64,000 bases of DNA from Macrococcus capreoli (GTDB lineage Bacteria > Bacillota > Bacilli > Staphylococcales > Staphylococcaceae). Each line of letters begins with the position of its first letter. Within the stretch, counting starts at the first letter, position 1. Below, piece after piece: positions 56,959 to 64,000 of the stretch. The stretch is taken from contig NZ_JAOTIS010000003.1 in the NCBI RefSeq assembly GCF_025628935.1, positions 117,880 through 181,879 on the forward strand. Reading direction: 5' to 3'. The position numbers and the translations under genes were made by a program. The notes under the pieces are model-generated. The model was given only the letters and a program-made list of their open reading frames with translations. It did not search any database and was not told where the DNA came from.

Positions 56959-57303
56959 TTAAAATAATTTTATAACATGTGGCAAAAATATGATCAAACC
57001 AATAATTGCACTCATAATAGAAGCTAAAACAACAGCAAATGCAGCAGTATCTTTCGCGTGTTTCGCTAATTCATGATAATCTTCAGTGACTAAATCAACA
57101 ACATATTCAACGGACGTATTAATGACTTCCATAAATAATACTGAAAATATTGCCACAACAATAAAGAGCCATTCTGTTCTGCTAATATTTAATACGTACG
57201 CACAACAAACTACGATGAATGCAGCAATTAAATGTAATACAAAATTTTTATCTTTTTTTATTAAGGTTATAAAGCCATGCCACGGATAAATAAAGCGCTT
57301 CAT
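56959..57303 (-). CDS. dgkA: Undecaprenol/diacylglycerol kinase (DgkA family)
   Basis: 114 residues, three membrane helices (about 28-43, 46-63, 93-110) and the signature EVINTSVEYVVDL. The Gram-positive branch phosphorylates undecaprenol. It lies between ybeY and cdd, exactly as in Bacillus, and starts 2 bp after ybeY stop. Confidence 0.9.
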   Translation of the reverse strand: MKRFIYPWHGFITLIKKDKNFVLHLIAAFIVVCCAYVLNISRTEWLFIVVAIFSVLFMEVINTSVEYVVDLVTEDYHELAKHAKDTAAFAVVLASIMSAIIGLIIFLPHVIKLF

Positions 57304-57305
57304 CG

Positions 57306-57770
57306 TTAAGCTCTCGTCAAACCGTATGCATTTAATATTTCGTCCTGACGACCAAACATTTTCTTTTCGTCTGCTTCATTCATATGATCATAACCAAGTA
57401 AATGCAATAAACCATGTACACTTAAAAACCCTAATTCACGTTCAAACGAATGACCATATTCTTCTGCTTGTTCTTCAGCACGTTTAACGCAAATAATAAT
57501 ATCTCCTAGCACTCGTGGTTCATCTGGCATTTCAAAGTCTTCATCTTCACCTTCTTCTAACGCAAAGCTAATGACGTCAGTAACACTATCTTTATTACGA
57601 TACGTTTTATTAATTTGCTGTATTTCTGCTTCATCTACAAATGAAACCGCAACTTCTGCCTCTTCTTCAATTCCTTCTTCAGCTGCAGCGAACTGAAGTA
57701 ACTTTTCAATTTCGTCTAAATGTTGAGACGCGATTAAATTTGCATCATCGATAAAATCAACAGTTAACAT
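57306..57770 (-). CDS. ybeY: Endoribonuclease YbeY
   Basis: 154 residues. Zinc-binding [11 protein letters not shown] motif near residue 120 with a preceding conserved Arg. It acts in 16S rRNA maturation and ribosome quality control. It overlaps phoH by a few bases. Confidence 0.95.
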   Translation of the reverse strand: MLTVDFIDDANLIASQHLDEIEKLLQFAAAEEGIEEEAEVAVSFVDEAEIQQINKTYRNKDSVTDVISFALEEGEDEDFEMPDEPRVLGDIIICVKRAEEQAEEYGHSFERELGFLSVHGLLHLLGYDHMNEADEKKMFGRQDEILNAYGLTRA

Positions 57771-58714
57771 TATTCGTCCCCCTCGTATGCATTGATAATT
57801 TTCCCTACTAATGGATGGCGTACGACGTCTGCCGCATCAAAATGATGAATGGCAATGCCACTTACTTTACCAAGTCGTTGTATCGCTTCGATTAGACCAC
57901 TTTTAACACCTTTCGGCAAATCAATTTGCGTTTCATCACCAGTGATAACCATTTTAGAACCAAAACCGAGACGCGTTAGAAACATTTTCATCTGGGCATG
58001 TGTTGTATTCTGTGCTTCATCCAGAATTACGAAAGCATCTTCTAACGTACGACCACGCATATAAGCTAACGGCGCAATTTCAATGACACCGCGTTCCATT
58101 AAACGTGCTGTATGCTCGGCACCTAAGACGAAATGTAAACCATCATATAAAGGACGTAAATAAGGATCGACCTTCTCCTTTAAATCGCCCGGTAAAAATC
58201 CTAGTGATTCCCCCGCTTCAACTGCAGGACGTGTTAACACAATCCTTTTAACCTTACCATTACGGAGTGCTTGCGCCGCCATAACAACAGCAAGAAACGT
58301 CTTACCAGTTCCAGCCGGTCCAATCCCAAATACTAAATCATGATGTTTAATGTGACGTACGTATAAGCGTTGTCCCATCGTCTTTGAACGAATCGGCTTA
58401 CCAAAAGCATCTTTCGTAATCTCTTCATCATATAAATCACTTAAATATTGTAATGTTCCATTCTCCGCCATCTGAACTGCAGATTGAACATCTCTCAAAG
58501 AAATATTGGTACCTTTACGTATTACTGATAATAAACTCATCACCACACGCTCAGCAACGCTGACTTTCTCCTCATCACCGTAAATCGTGAGTTCCTGGCC
58601 ACGTGTATGAATCTCAACATCAAAACTTGTTTCTAAAAACTTTAAATGTTCATCCTGGTTGCCAAGCAATGCCTGGGCTTCGTTAATATTGTCAAAGCGG
58701 ATTAATTGCGACAT
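57770..58714 (-). CDS. phoH: PhoH-like ATPase
   Basis: 314 residues. N-terminal KH-like region (1-100), then Walker A GPAGTGKT near residue 130 and Walker B VILDEAQN. Predicted RNA-related ATPase, usually paired with ybeY as here. Upstream in sporeformers come yqfD and yqfC; these are missing. Confidence 0.94.
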   Translation of the reverse strand: MSQLIRFDNINEAQALLGNQDEHLKFLETSFDVEIHTRGQELTIYGDEEKVSVAERVVMSLLSVIRKGTNISLRDVQSAVQMAENGTLQYLSDLYDEEITKDAFGKPIRSKTMGQRLYVRHIKHHDLVFGIGPAGTGKTFLAVVMAAQALRNGKVKRIVLTRPAVEAGESLGFLPGDLKEKVDPYLRPLYDGLHFVLGAEHTARLMERGVIEIAPLAYMRGRTLEDAFVILDEAQNTTHAQMKMFLTRLGFGSKMVITGDETQIDLPKGVKSGLIEAIQRLGKVSGIAIHHFDAADVVRHPLVGKIINAYEGDE

Positions 58715-58784
58715 TCAAAAACTCCTTTAATATAGCGTTTATTTAAATGTATCAAACAACGGAATAACAAACAATTAATTCATA

Positions 58785-59225
58785 CTATAGTGTGTCATTC
58801 ATTAGCGGCGGGACGATTGGATGTTCAGGTTGATTCATGTGCTCACGATCCATATTCTGAACAATAATATCCGGATTAATCTTAAGTAAATGCTGAATAA
58901 ATTGCTTCGTTAATACCGGTTTAAGCACAAGTTTATATTGTTTACCTACGATTTCAGTAAAGATTTCACCATTAGTTGATGCAATATTAATATATTTTAT
59001 CGACATAATGTTAATAACTTTACGGTCAAACCCTTTAATAACGATTAATGTTTTACATTCTATAATATAGTGCTCATATATCACTAAATAAATTAATACA
59101 CAGCCTAACACCGATGAGGCAACGCCACTCAATATTGGATTCAATAAAACAGCGATACAGACTAAACTGATCACAAATGCGACGAAAACTTTCTGAATAA
59201 CATTGATATTACTTTTATATTTCAT
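58785..59225 (-). CDS. Membrane protein with PH-like (bPH_4) domain
   Basis: 146 residues with two hydrophobic helices near the N-terminus (about 12-29 and 33-50), then a region resembling the bacterial bPH_4 fold: CKTLIVIKGF, IMSIKYINIAS and the ending FIQHLLKINPDI. Function unknown. The ATG at 59225 follows GGTGAT at three bases; the upstream start at 59243 is less likely. Between phoH and the coiled-coil protein gene; possibly its own transcript, since a terminator precedes it. Confidence 0.65.
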   Translation of the reverse strand: MKYKSNINVIQKVFVAFVISLVCIAVLLNPILSGVASSVLGCVLIYLVIYEHYIIECKTLIVIKGFDRKVINIMSIKYINIASTNGEIFTEIVGKQYKLVLKPVLTKQFIQHLLKINPDIIVQNMDREHMNQPEHPIVPPLMNDTL

Positions 59226-59261
59226 AATATCACCCAGTTCCATTTTATCAAAAATTCAAAA

Positions 59262-59303
59262 AAAGCACTATGATACGCTAAATATTGCGTATCATAATGC
59301 TTT
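59262..59303 (-). terminator. Terminator between coiled-coil and PH-domain genes
   Basis: A long inverted repeat (17-bp arms, 59262-59278 with 59287-59303, one mismatch) ends in seven T on the minus strand. It terminates the nfeD-floA-coiled-coil unit. Confidence 0.88.
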
Positions 59304-59901
59304 AACGTCGTGCTTTTGGCGACCCTAAAATTTCACTAAAAATAATGCCCTTTAAAGTGCTATCCGGAGTGAAGTCCACAAGCGAACTTGCACGATCAAT
59401 ATCTTCTTCCATACGTATCATATTGATACGATTCATTTTTTGTCGTGGTGACAAATGAGGATCCGCTTCAATCTTCGCAATACGTTCTGATAATGAAAGC
59501 ATTTCTTTCGCATGTAATTTTTCTTCAAATGCCTGAATTTTCTTCGCCGCTGAACGTTCAATCGGACGCTTTTCATCTTTTAATGCAGCAGCTGCATGTT
59601 TTACTTTTTGTGTAGCTTTTTTGCTCTGTTTCGCATTTTTCGGCTGACGTTCTAAACGTTTTTCAACTTCTTTTAATTTTGCTTCCGGATTATTTTTTAA
59701 TGCATTAATTTCTTTTTCTAAAGTGCCAACCGATTGTTGCATTTGTTTGTATATTGACTGCACTTCTTCATATACTTTTGAAGATTTACCTGCTTTATCA
59801 TTTGAAGTTTCTTTTGATTTATCTTTATTATTTTTCTCAATCAATGAAGAGACAAGGCTTATGATAGAGAAAATAATAAAGATGATAAAACCAACATTCA
59901 T
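59302..59901 (-). CDS. Unrecognised membrane-anchored coiled-coil protein
   Basis: 199 residues. N-terminal hydrophobic anchor (about 3-20), then a charged Lys/Glu/Ser-rich stretch with strong coiled-coil character (40-165), then LSPRQKMNRINMIRMEEDIDRASSLVDF and a hydrophobic LKGIIFSEILGSPKARR end. No family recognised. It follows floA by 11 bp and ends in a terminator, so it is probably co-expressed with flotillin and NfeD; a role in membrane domains is only inferred. Confidence 0.6.
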   Translation of the reverse strand: MNVGFIIFIIFSIISLVSSLIEKNNKDKSKETSNDKAGKSSKVYEEVQSIYKQMQQSVGTLEKEINALKNNPEAKLKEVEKRLERQPKNAKQSKKATQKVKHAAAALKDEKRPIERSAAKKIQAFEEKLHAKEMLSLSERIAKIEADPHLSPRQKMNRINMIRMEEDIDRASSLVDFTPDSTLKGIIFSEILGSPKARR

Positions 59902-59912
59902 CTAATCACCCT

Positions 59913-60914
59913 TTATTTTTTAGGCGTTTCACTATTGTTTGGATCAGTCATTTTATTAATTGCATTTCTCATACCTGTATCAGATTCTATATTTTTTAAG
60001 TTATAGTAATCCATTACGCCAATATTACCTGATTTTAATGCTTGTGCCATCGCTAAAGGTACTTCTGCTTCCGCTTCGACTACTTTCGCTCTCATTTCCT
60101 GAACTTTCGCTTTCATTTCTTGTTCTTGAGCTACGGCCATCGCGCGACGCTCTTCTGCTTTCGCTTGCGCAATATTTTTATCTGCTAATGCTTGTTCAGT
60201 CTGAAGATCGGCACCAATGTTCTTACCGATATCTACATCAGCGATATCAATCGATAGAATTTCGAATGCTGTACCACTATCCAACCCTTTACCTAATACA
60301 GTTTGAGAAATCATGTCCGGATTTTCCAGGACAGAAGTATGTGAAGCACTTGACCCGATTGTAGAAACAATCCCTTCACCAACACGGGCTACGATGGTTT
60401 CTTCACCCGCACCACCGACTAAACGCTCGATATTTGCACGAACAGTGATTCTTGCTTTCGCTTTCACTTCAATACCGTTCATCGCAACACCTGCAATAAA
60501 AGGCGTTTCGATTACTTTCGGGTTAACCGACATTTGAACAGCTTCTAACACGTCACGACCAGCAAGGTCAATCGCTGCACCACGTTCGAATGGTAAGTTA
60601 ATGTCAGCACGTTGTGCAGCAATAATCGCGTCAACGACTCTATCAACATTACCACCAGCTAAGTAATGAGATTCTAATTGATTTGTTGTTAAGTGTAATC
60701 CTGCTTTATGCGCTTTAATTAACGGGTCGATAACACGACGTGGTGACACACGACGTAAACGCATACCAACTAATGTACCAATCCCAACTTTAACCCCTGC
60801 TGCTAATGCTGAAATCCATAAGCCTACAGGAACAAATGAAAATAAAATCATTAAGAAAATAAGTACAATAAATGCGATAATGCCAATTGTAATTAATCCA
60901 GACACATTAGTCAC
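59913..60914 (-). CDS. floA: Flotillin-like protein FloA
   Basis: 333 residues. N-terminal membrane hairpin (about 5-55), SPFH/PHB-type domain (60-220), and a coiled-coil Ala/Glu-rich region ([23 protein letters not shown]). It organises functional membrane microdomains. It lies 22 bp after nfeD, the usual pairing. Confidence 0.95.
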   Translation of the reverse strand: MTNVSGLITIGIIAFIVLIFLMILFSFVPVGLWISALAAGVKVGIGTLVGMRLRRVSPRRVIDPLIKAHKAGLHLTTNQLESHYLAGGNVDRVVDAIIAAQRADINLPFERGAAIDLAGRDVLEAVQMSVNPKVIETPFIAGVAMNGIEVKAKARITVRANIERLVGGAGEETIVARVGEGIVSTIGSSASHTSVLENPDMISQTVLGKGLDSGTAFEILSIDIADVDIGKNIGADLQTEQALADKNIAQAKAEERRAMAVAQEQEMKAKVQEMRAKVVEAEAEVPLAMAQALKSGNIGVMDYYNLKNIESDTGMRNAINKMTDPNNSETPKK

Positions 60915-60936
60915 TCCTTCAATTCTTTTTTAATTA

Positions 60937-61566
60937 TTAAATTTCTTTTACGACAACACGTGTTCCTTCTACTTCAATAATGCGGACTTGCTGCTCACGT
61001 TTAATAAAAGCACCATCACTGACAGCGTCGATACGTTGGCCTTCATGGATAATAATACCTGAAGGACGTAGCTCCGTTAACGTCGTCGCTGTTTGATTCA
61101 ACAAATAACTTCGATCATCATGAGATGTGTAACCAGATTCTTTGCTTGTAGAATCGTAAAGCACTACTTTAGAGAAAATAGGAATAGATTTCTTCAATAC
61201 TTTCACTAAAATGACCCATTCTATGATGGCGATGATAATACATATCGTAACAAAGAAACCCATTTTCGAAATATTATCGCCAATTAATAAGAAACTCGTG
61301 ATAATACATCCTGTACCCAGTAAACCAAGAATGGCACCCACAACAAATAACTCTAATACTACAAGTGTAATACCACCAATAAACAAAATAATCGATAGTG
61401 CTTCCATCTGGTTATTGTAAAGATTTAATCCCAGAAAACAAATGGCAGCAATACTACAAACGATGCCTGAAAAGCGAAAGCCTGGTGAATATAATTGCCA
61501 TAATCCTGTTGAAACCATAATAATCATGAGCAACAATATTACACCGTCATATAAGTTAATATCCAA
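60937..61566 (-). CDS. NfeD-family membrane protein, short form
   Basis: 209 residues with about four or five membrane helices (10-130) and a C-terminal OB-like domain (140-209, with ITEVEGTRVVV-like ending). Bacillus YqeZ is about twice as long because it carries an N-terminal ClpP-like protease; that domain is absent here. The start is TTG at 61566 after AGGAGG at 7 bp. It is paired with floA. Confidence 0.85.
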   Translation of the reverse strand: MDINLYDGVILLLMIIMVSTGLWQLYSPGFRFSGIVCSIAAICFLGLNLYNNQMEALSIILFIGGITLVVLELFVVGAILGLLGTGCIITSFLLIGDNISKMGFFVTICIIIAIIEWVILVKVLKKSIPIFSKVVLYDSTSKESGYTSHDDRSYLLNQTATTLTELRPSGIIIHEGQRIDAVSDGAFIKREQQVRIIEVEGTRVVVKEI

Positions 61567-61735
61567 TCAAACACCTCCTTACTCACATTATAACCGATAA
61601 TCATTTATATAAATTAATTGTGCAATAGATTTAAGGTAAATTTAAGGTAAGCGACAATTTTCATTGCACTTTTTCAATGAATACGCCATTTACCCCATTT
61701 CAATACGCTCAAGTCTATTACATTTATATACAAAA

Positions 61736-61763
61736 AAACACATCACGATATTGTGATGTGTTT
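61736..61763 (-). terminator. Terminator of rpsU
   Basis: A perfect 11-bp stem (AAACACATCAC with GTGATGTGTTT, 6-nt loop) is followed by several T on the minus strand. The rest of the 61567-61735 gap is AT-rich, with a short direct repeat TTTAAGGTAA at about 61630-61650, and no gene visible. Confidence 0.85.
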
Positions 61764-61793
61764 ATCTATAAATAATATTTGAGGGAGCAATTA

Positions 61794-61970
61794 TTATTTA
61801 AATTTGCGTTTACGCGCTGCTTCTGATTTCTTTTTACGTTTAACACTTGGTTTTTCGTAGAACTCACGTTTACGAACTTCTTGAATCGTACCATTTTTAG
61901 AAACAGTACGTTTGAAACGACGTAAAGCATCTTCGATTGATTCGTTTTTACGAACTACAGTTTTAGACAT
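61794..61970 (-). CDS. rpsU: Ribosomal protein bS21
   Basis: A 58-residue basic protein starting [21 protein letters not shown] and ending in a Lys/Arg-rich tail, clearly S21. Component of the 30S subunit near the anti-Shine-Dalgarno. Preceded by GGAGGGAGGG. Lies downstream of mtaB as in Bacillus (yqeV-rpsU). Confidence 0.96.
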   Translation of the reverse strand: MSKTVVRKNESIEDALRRFKRTVSKNGTIQEVRKREFYEKPSVKRKKKSEAARKRKFK

Positions 61971-62087
61971 TTAATTTCCCTCCCTCCAAATATCAACGGA
62001 ACATATTAAACATAGATTTATTTAGATAAATATTTCTATGTACTAAAACATTATAATAGATAATACTTTCCCGGTCAACACTCATTT

Positions 62088-63443
62088 TTAATTTACAGTG
62101 AGTTCCTTATTTTCAGCCGTTTTTTTATATAAATTAGGTATCACTTTAACGAATTGACCTTTATTTAATGGATAACCCGCTTCAGTAATTTTCACTTTCA
62201 CAAGTTCGCCAATTAAGCTTTCATCTGCTTCAAATTGAACTTTTAAATAATTATCAGTATAACCCACTAACATATTCTCACTGCTTGCTTTTTCTTCAGG
62301 TATCACTTCGAGTACATCCCCTTCAAAACGACTAGCATATGCTTTAGCAAGTTGATCTGAAAGATTAATTAATCGATGGACACGTTCATTCTTCACATCT
62401 TCATCAATCTGGTCTGTCATACGTGCTGCTGGTGTTCCAGTACGCATTGAATAAGGGAAGACATGAAGTTCTGAGAAACCATGTGCCAGAATAAAGTCAT
62501 ATGTTTCCTGGAATTCTTCTTCAGTTTCACCAGGGAATCCAACGATGACATCACTTGTTACCGCTAATCCTGGCATGATTGCATGTAACTTTCTTAAACG
62601 TTCTGAGAAATGTTCCATCGTATATTTACGACGCATACGTTTTAATACAGTATCACTGCCTGATTGAAGCGGAATGTGTAGATGGCGAACGACTTTTTCG
62701 CTTTGATCAATCACATCGATTACTTCATCGGTTAATTGACTTGCTTCAATAGAAGAAATACGAATGCGTTTCAGACCATCAATTGTTTCTAAATCACGTA
62801 ATAATTGCGCTAAATTGTAATCCTTTAAATCTTCACCATATCCACCAGTATGGATACCTGTTAGAACGATTTCCTGGTAACCAGATTGAACAAGTTGCGT
62901 TGCTTGACGAACGACTTCCTTTGGATCACGGGAACGCATTAAACCACGTGCCCATGGAATAATACAGAATGTACAGAAGTTGTTACATCCTTCCTGAATC
63001 TTAAGCGATGCTCTAGTACGATCTGTAAAGTAAGGTACATCTAATTCCTCGTATGTACGGTTCTTCATGATATTTGTAACACCATTGATAGGTTGACGTT
63101 CAGCACGAAATTGTTCAATATACGGAAGCATCTTATGGCGATCTTGTGTACCTACGACAATGTCTACGCCTGCAATATCCATAATTTCTGCTGATGAAGT
63201 TTGTGCATAACACCCTGTGACACAAATTACAGCTTCGGGATTGCGACGAATTGCACGACGAATCACTTGTCGACTCTTCTTATCTCCAGTATTTGTTACT
63301 GTACATGTATTGATAACATAAACATCTGCATTTGTTTCGAAATCCACACGTTCGTAGTCAGCTTCTTTAAATAATTGCCAAATCGCTTCTGTTTCATAAT
63401 GGTTTACTTTACAACCTAACGTATGAAATGCAACTGTTGACAT
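62088..63443 (-). CDS. mtaB: tRNA N6-threonylcarbamoyladenosine methylthiotransferase MtaB
   Basis: 451 residues. UPF0004 domain with the first cluster (TLGCKVNHYE), radical-SAM cysteines in EGCNNFCTFCIIPWARG, and a C-terminal TRAM domain. Converts t6A37 to ms2t6A37. Matches B. subtilis YqeV. The upstream gene in Bacillus is yqeU (rsmE), but here a Hint fragment intervenes. Confidence 0.95.
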   Translation of the reverse strand: MSTVAFHTLGCKVNHYETEAIWQLFKEADYERVDFETNADVYVINTCTVTNTGDKKSRQVIRRAIRRNPEAVICVTGCYAQTSSAEIMDIAGVDIVVGTQDRHKMLPYIEQFRAERQPINGVTNIMKNRTYEELDVPYFTDRTRASLKIQEGCNNFCTFCIIPWARGLMRSRDPKEVVRQATQLVQSGYQEIVLTGIHTGGYGEDLKDYNLAQLLRDLETIDGLKRIRISSIEASQLTDEVIDVIDQSEKVVRHLHIPLQSGSDTVLKRMRRKYTMEHFSERLRKLHAIMPGLAVTSDVIVGFPGETEEEFQETYDFILAHGFSELHVFPYSMRTGTPAARMTDQIDEDVKNERVHRLINLSDQLAKAYASRFEGDVLEVIPEEKASSENMLVGYTDNYLKVQFEADESLIGELVKVKITEAGYPLNKGQFVKVIPNLYKKTAENKELTVN

Positions 63444-63632
63444 ATGTTCACCTCATTTATAATTCTTTGCATTATATAAAAATAACATGAATAGTAATAA
63501 GTTTCAATGTCATAATCAGCAATTATTCAATAAATAGCTTTCAATGATTCTATTTGTTTCGTGATCATTTTAGAATATTTAATTTAGTTTCTATTTTAAT
63601 AATCTAATATTTTAAATAAAAATATAAAGTCG

Positions 63633-63842
63633 TTATGATTCAATAAATATGAGGGTAATTGTAGTGATGACATCTGCTTGTTTACTGAACGTTTCAGTGA
63701 CTGACTTGTAGCTAACATACCCAGTTTCCATGCATCGAGATAAAACTTCATCTCCGACTTGAATCGCTTCAATCGGTTTTAAACCAAACTTAGTTTGTAC
63801 TAAAGTTCCCGCCACGAAACAGTTCTTAATAAGATTCAACAT
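63633..63842 (-). pseudogene. Hint-domain fragment (polymorphic toxin or intein-like)
   Basis: 69 codons. It begins with KNCFVAGTLVQTKFGLKPIE followed by VGDEVLSRCMETG and YKSVTETFSKQAD, which is the N-terminal half of a Hint (hedgehog/intein) domain as found before toxin domains in polymorphic toxins. It then ends in an AT-rich tail with no His-rich C-terminal block, so it is truncated. Its start overlaps the end of the preceding partial frame in another reading frame, suggesting one broken gene. The 190 bp to mtaB hold no gene. Confidence 0.7.
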
Positions 63843-64000
63843 ATTCTTGCTTTAACATCTGTCATTCTACTTCTTAGTATAATCCCTAATTCTTCTCGTG
63901 TTAAACGAAACACAGGCTTATCAAACATATTCACATGTAAATGTTCACCAACAAGTTTAGTATATTCTAAGTTGTTAAACGCATGTAAATGGCGGTTATT
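63836..64000 (-). CDS. Partial unrecognised coding region at window edge
   Basis: The final 54 codons of a frame that enters from the right (upstream) edge and stops at 63836-63838. It reads HLHAFNNLEYTKLVGEHL, then FDKPVFRLTREELG and RSRMTDVKARIC. I do not recognise it. The Hint fragment begins in a shifted frame at its stop, so it may be the upstream part of the same decayed gene. Confidence 0.5.
   Translation of the reverse strand, partial: NNRHLHAFNNLEYTKLVGEHLHVNMFDKPVFRLTREELGIILRSRMTDVKARIC

Noticed and set aside
59960..60364. 134-residue plus-strand frame within floA
   Set aside because: Leucine/serine-rich shadow of the Ala/Glu-rich floA coiled coil; no initiation signal.
1..64000. 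tRNA, rRNA, CRISPR arrays and insertion sequences
   Set aside because: Looked for T-loop motifs, regularly spaced repeats and transposase-like proteins; none seen in the window.

Overview
The window is 64 kb of low-GC Gram-positive chromosome, almost all of it core genes. Gene order follows the Bacillus subtilis yqzF-to-yqeV arc closely. Individual proteins point to a basal member of the Staphylococcaceae, with Macrococcus/Macrococcoides or a close relative as my best guess: single-chain glycyl-tRNA synthetase, a staphylococcal-type PBP3, LipM, a comGA-to-comGG operon, and a Mn-type SodA with Gly-Leu before the Asp-Val-Trp-Glu-His motif. Two features separate it from Staphylococcus aureus. 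It carries dxs, ispG and ispH, so it uses the MEP isoprenoid route, and it has an intact-looking spo0A at the ancestral recN-spo0A locus.

Layout. 1-550: AT-rich leader with a candidate cre site, a small DUF2627 membrane protein and a bidirectional terminator. 549-13867 (minus): ahrC-recN-spo0A-gdpD; dxs-yqxC; yqhY-nusB-xseA-xseB-ispA; accB-accC; pepQ-efp. 13.9-20.7 kb: lipoprotein, lipM, yqhL, and the glycine cleavage operon gcvT-gcvPA-gcvPB behind a glycine riboswitch that starts at the aroK stop codon. 20.7-24.3 kb: competence pseudopilus operon comGA-GG. 24.5-29.5 kb: yqgY, yqgX, yqgW, yqgV, glcK, yqgQ, gluP, fthC, rpmG. 29.6-34.0 kb: phosphate-specific transport (pstS-C-A-B-phoU) behind a four-repeat Pho box. 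34.2-46.2 kb: pbp3, sodA, DUF1189, ispG, yqfW, zur-znuB-znuC, nfo, cshB, ispH and a CAP-domain secreted protein. 46.3-53 kb: nif3/yqfO, trmK, cccA, sigA, dnaG, ppsR, ccpN. 53-54.7 kb: T-box and glyS. 54.8-61.6 kb: recO, era, cdd, dgkA, ybeY, phoH, two lineage genes, floA, nfeD. 61.8-64 kb: rpsU, mtaB and a decayed Hint (polymorphic toxin/intein-like) fragment at the right edge.

How the genes work together. Several clusters are metabolic units. dxs, ispG, ispH and ispA cover part of MEP and prenyl synthesis. accBC makes malonyl-CoA, and its promoter carries two operator-like palindromes. gcvT-PA-PB with lipM links glycine cleavage to lipoyl assembly. pstSCAB-phoU handles phosphate uptake, and znuCB-zur handles zinc. 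Information processing is represented by recN, recO, dnaG, sigA, nusB, era, ybeY, trmK, mtaB and efp.

The most notable observations are: Spo0A kept although spoIVB (expected between recN and spo0A) and yqfC/yqfD (expected between floA and phoH) are absent; the two palindromes in the accB promoter; the single-aptamer glycine riboswitch abutting aroK; and the broken Hint remnant beside mtaB. I saw no insertion sequence, CRISPR array, tRNA or rRNA gene. Start codons were re-chosen by ribosome binding site where the longest open frame looked wrong.
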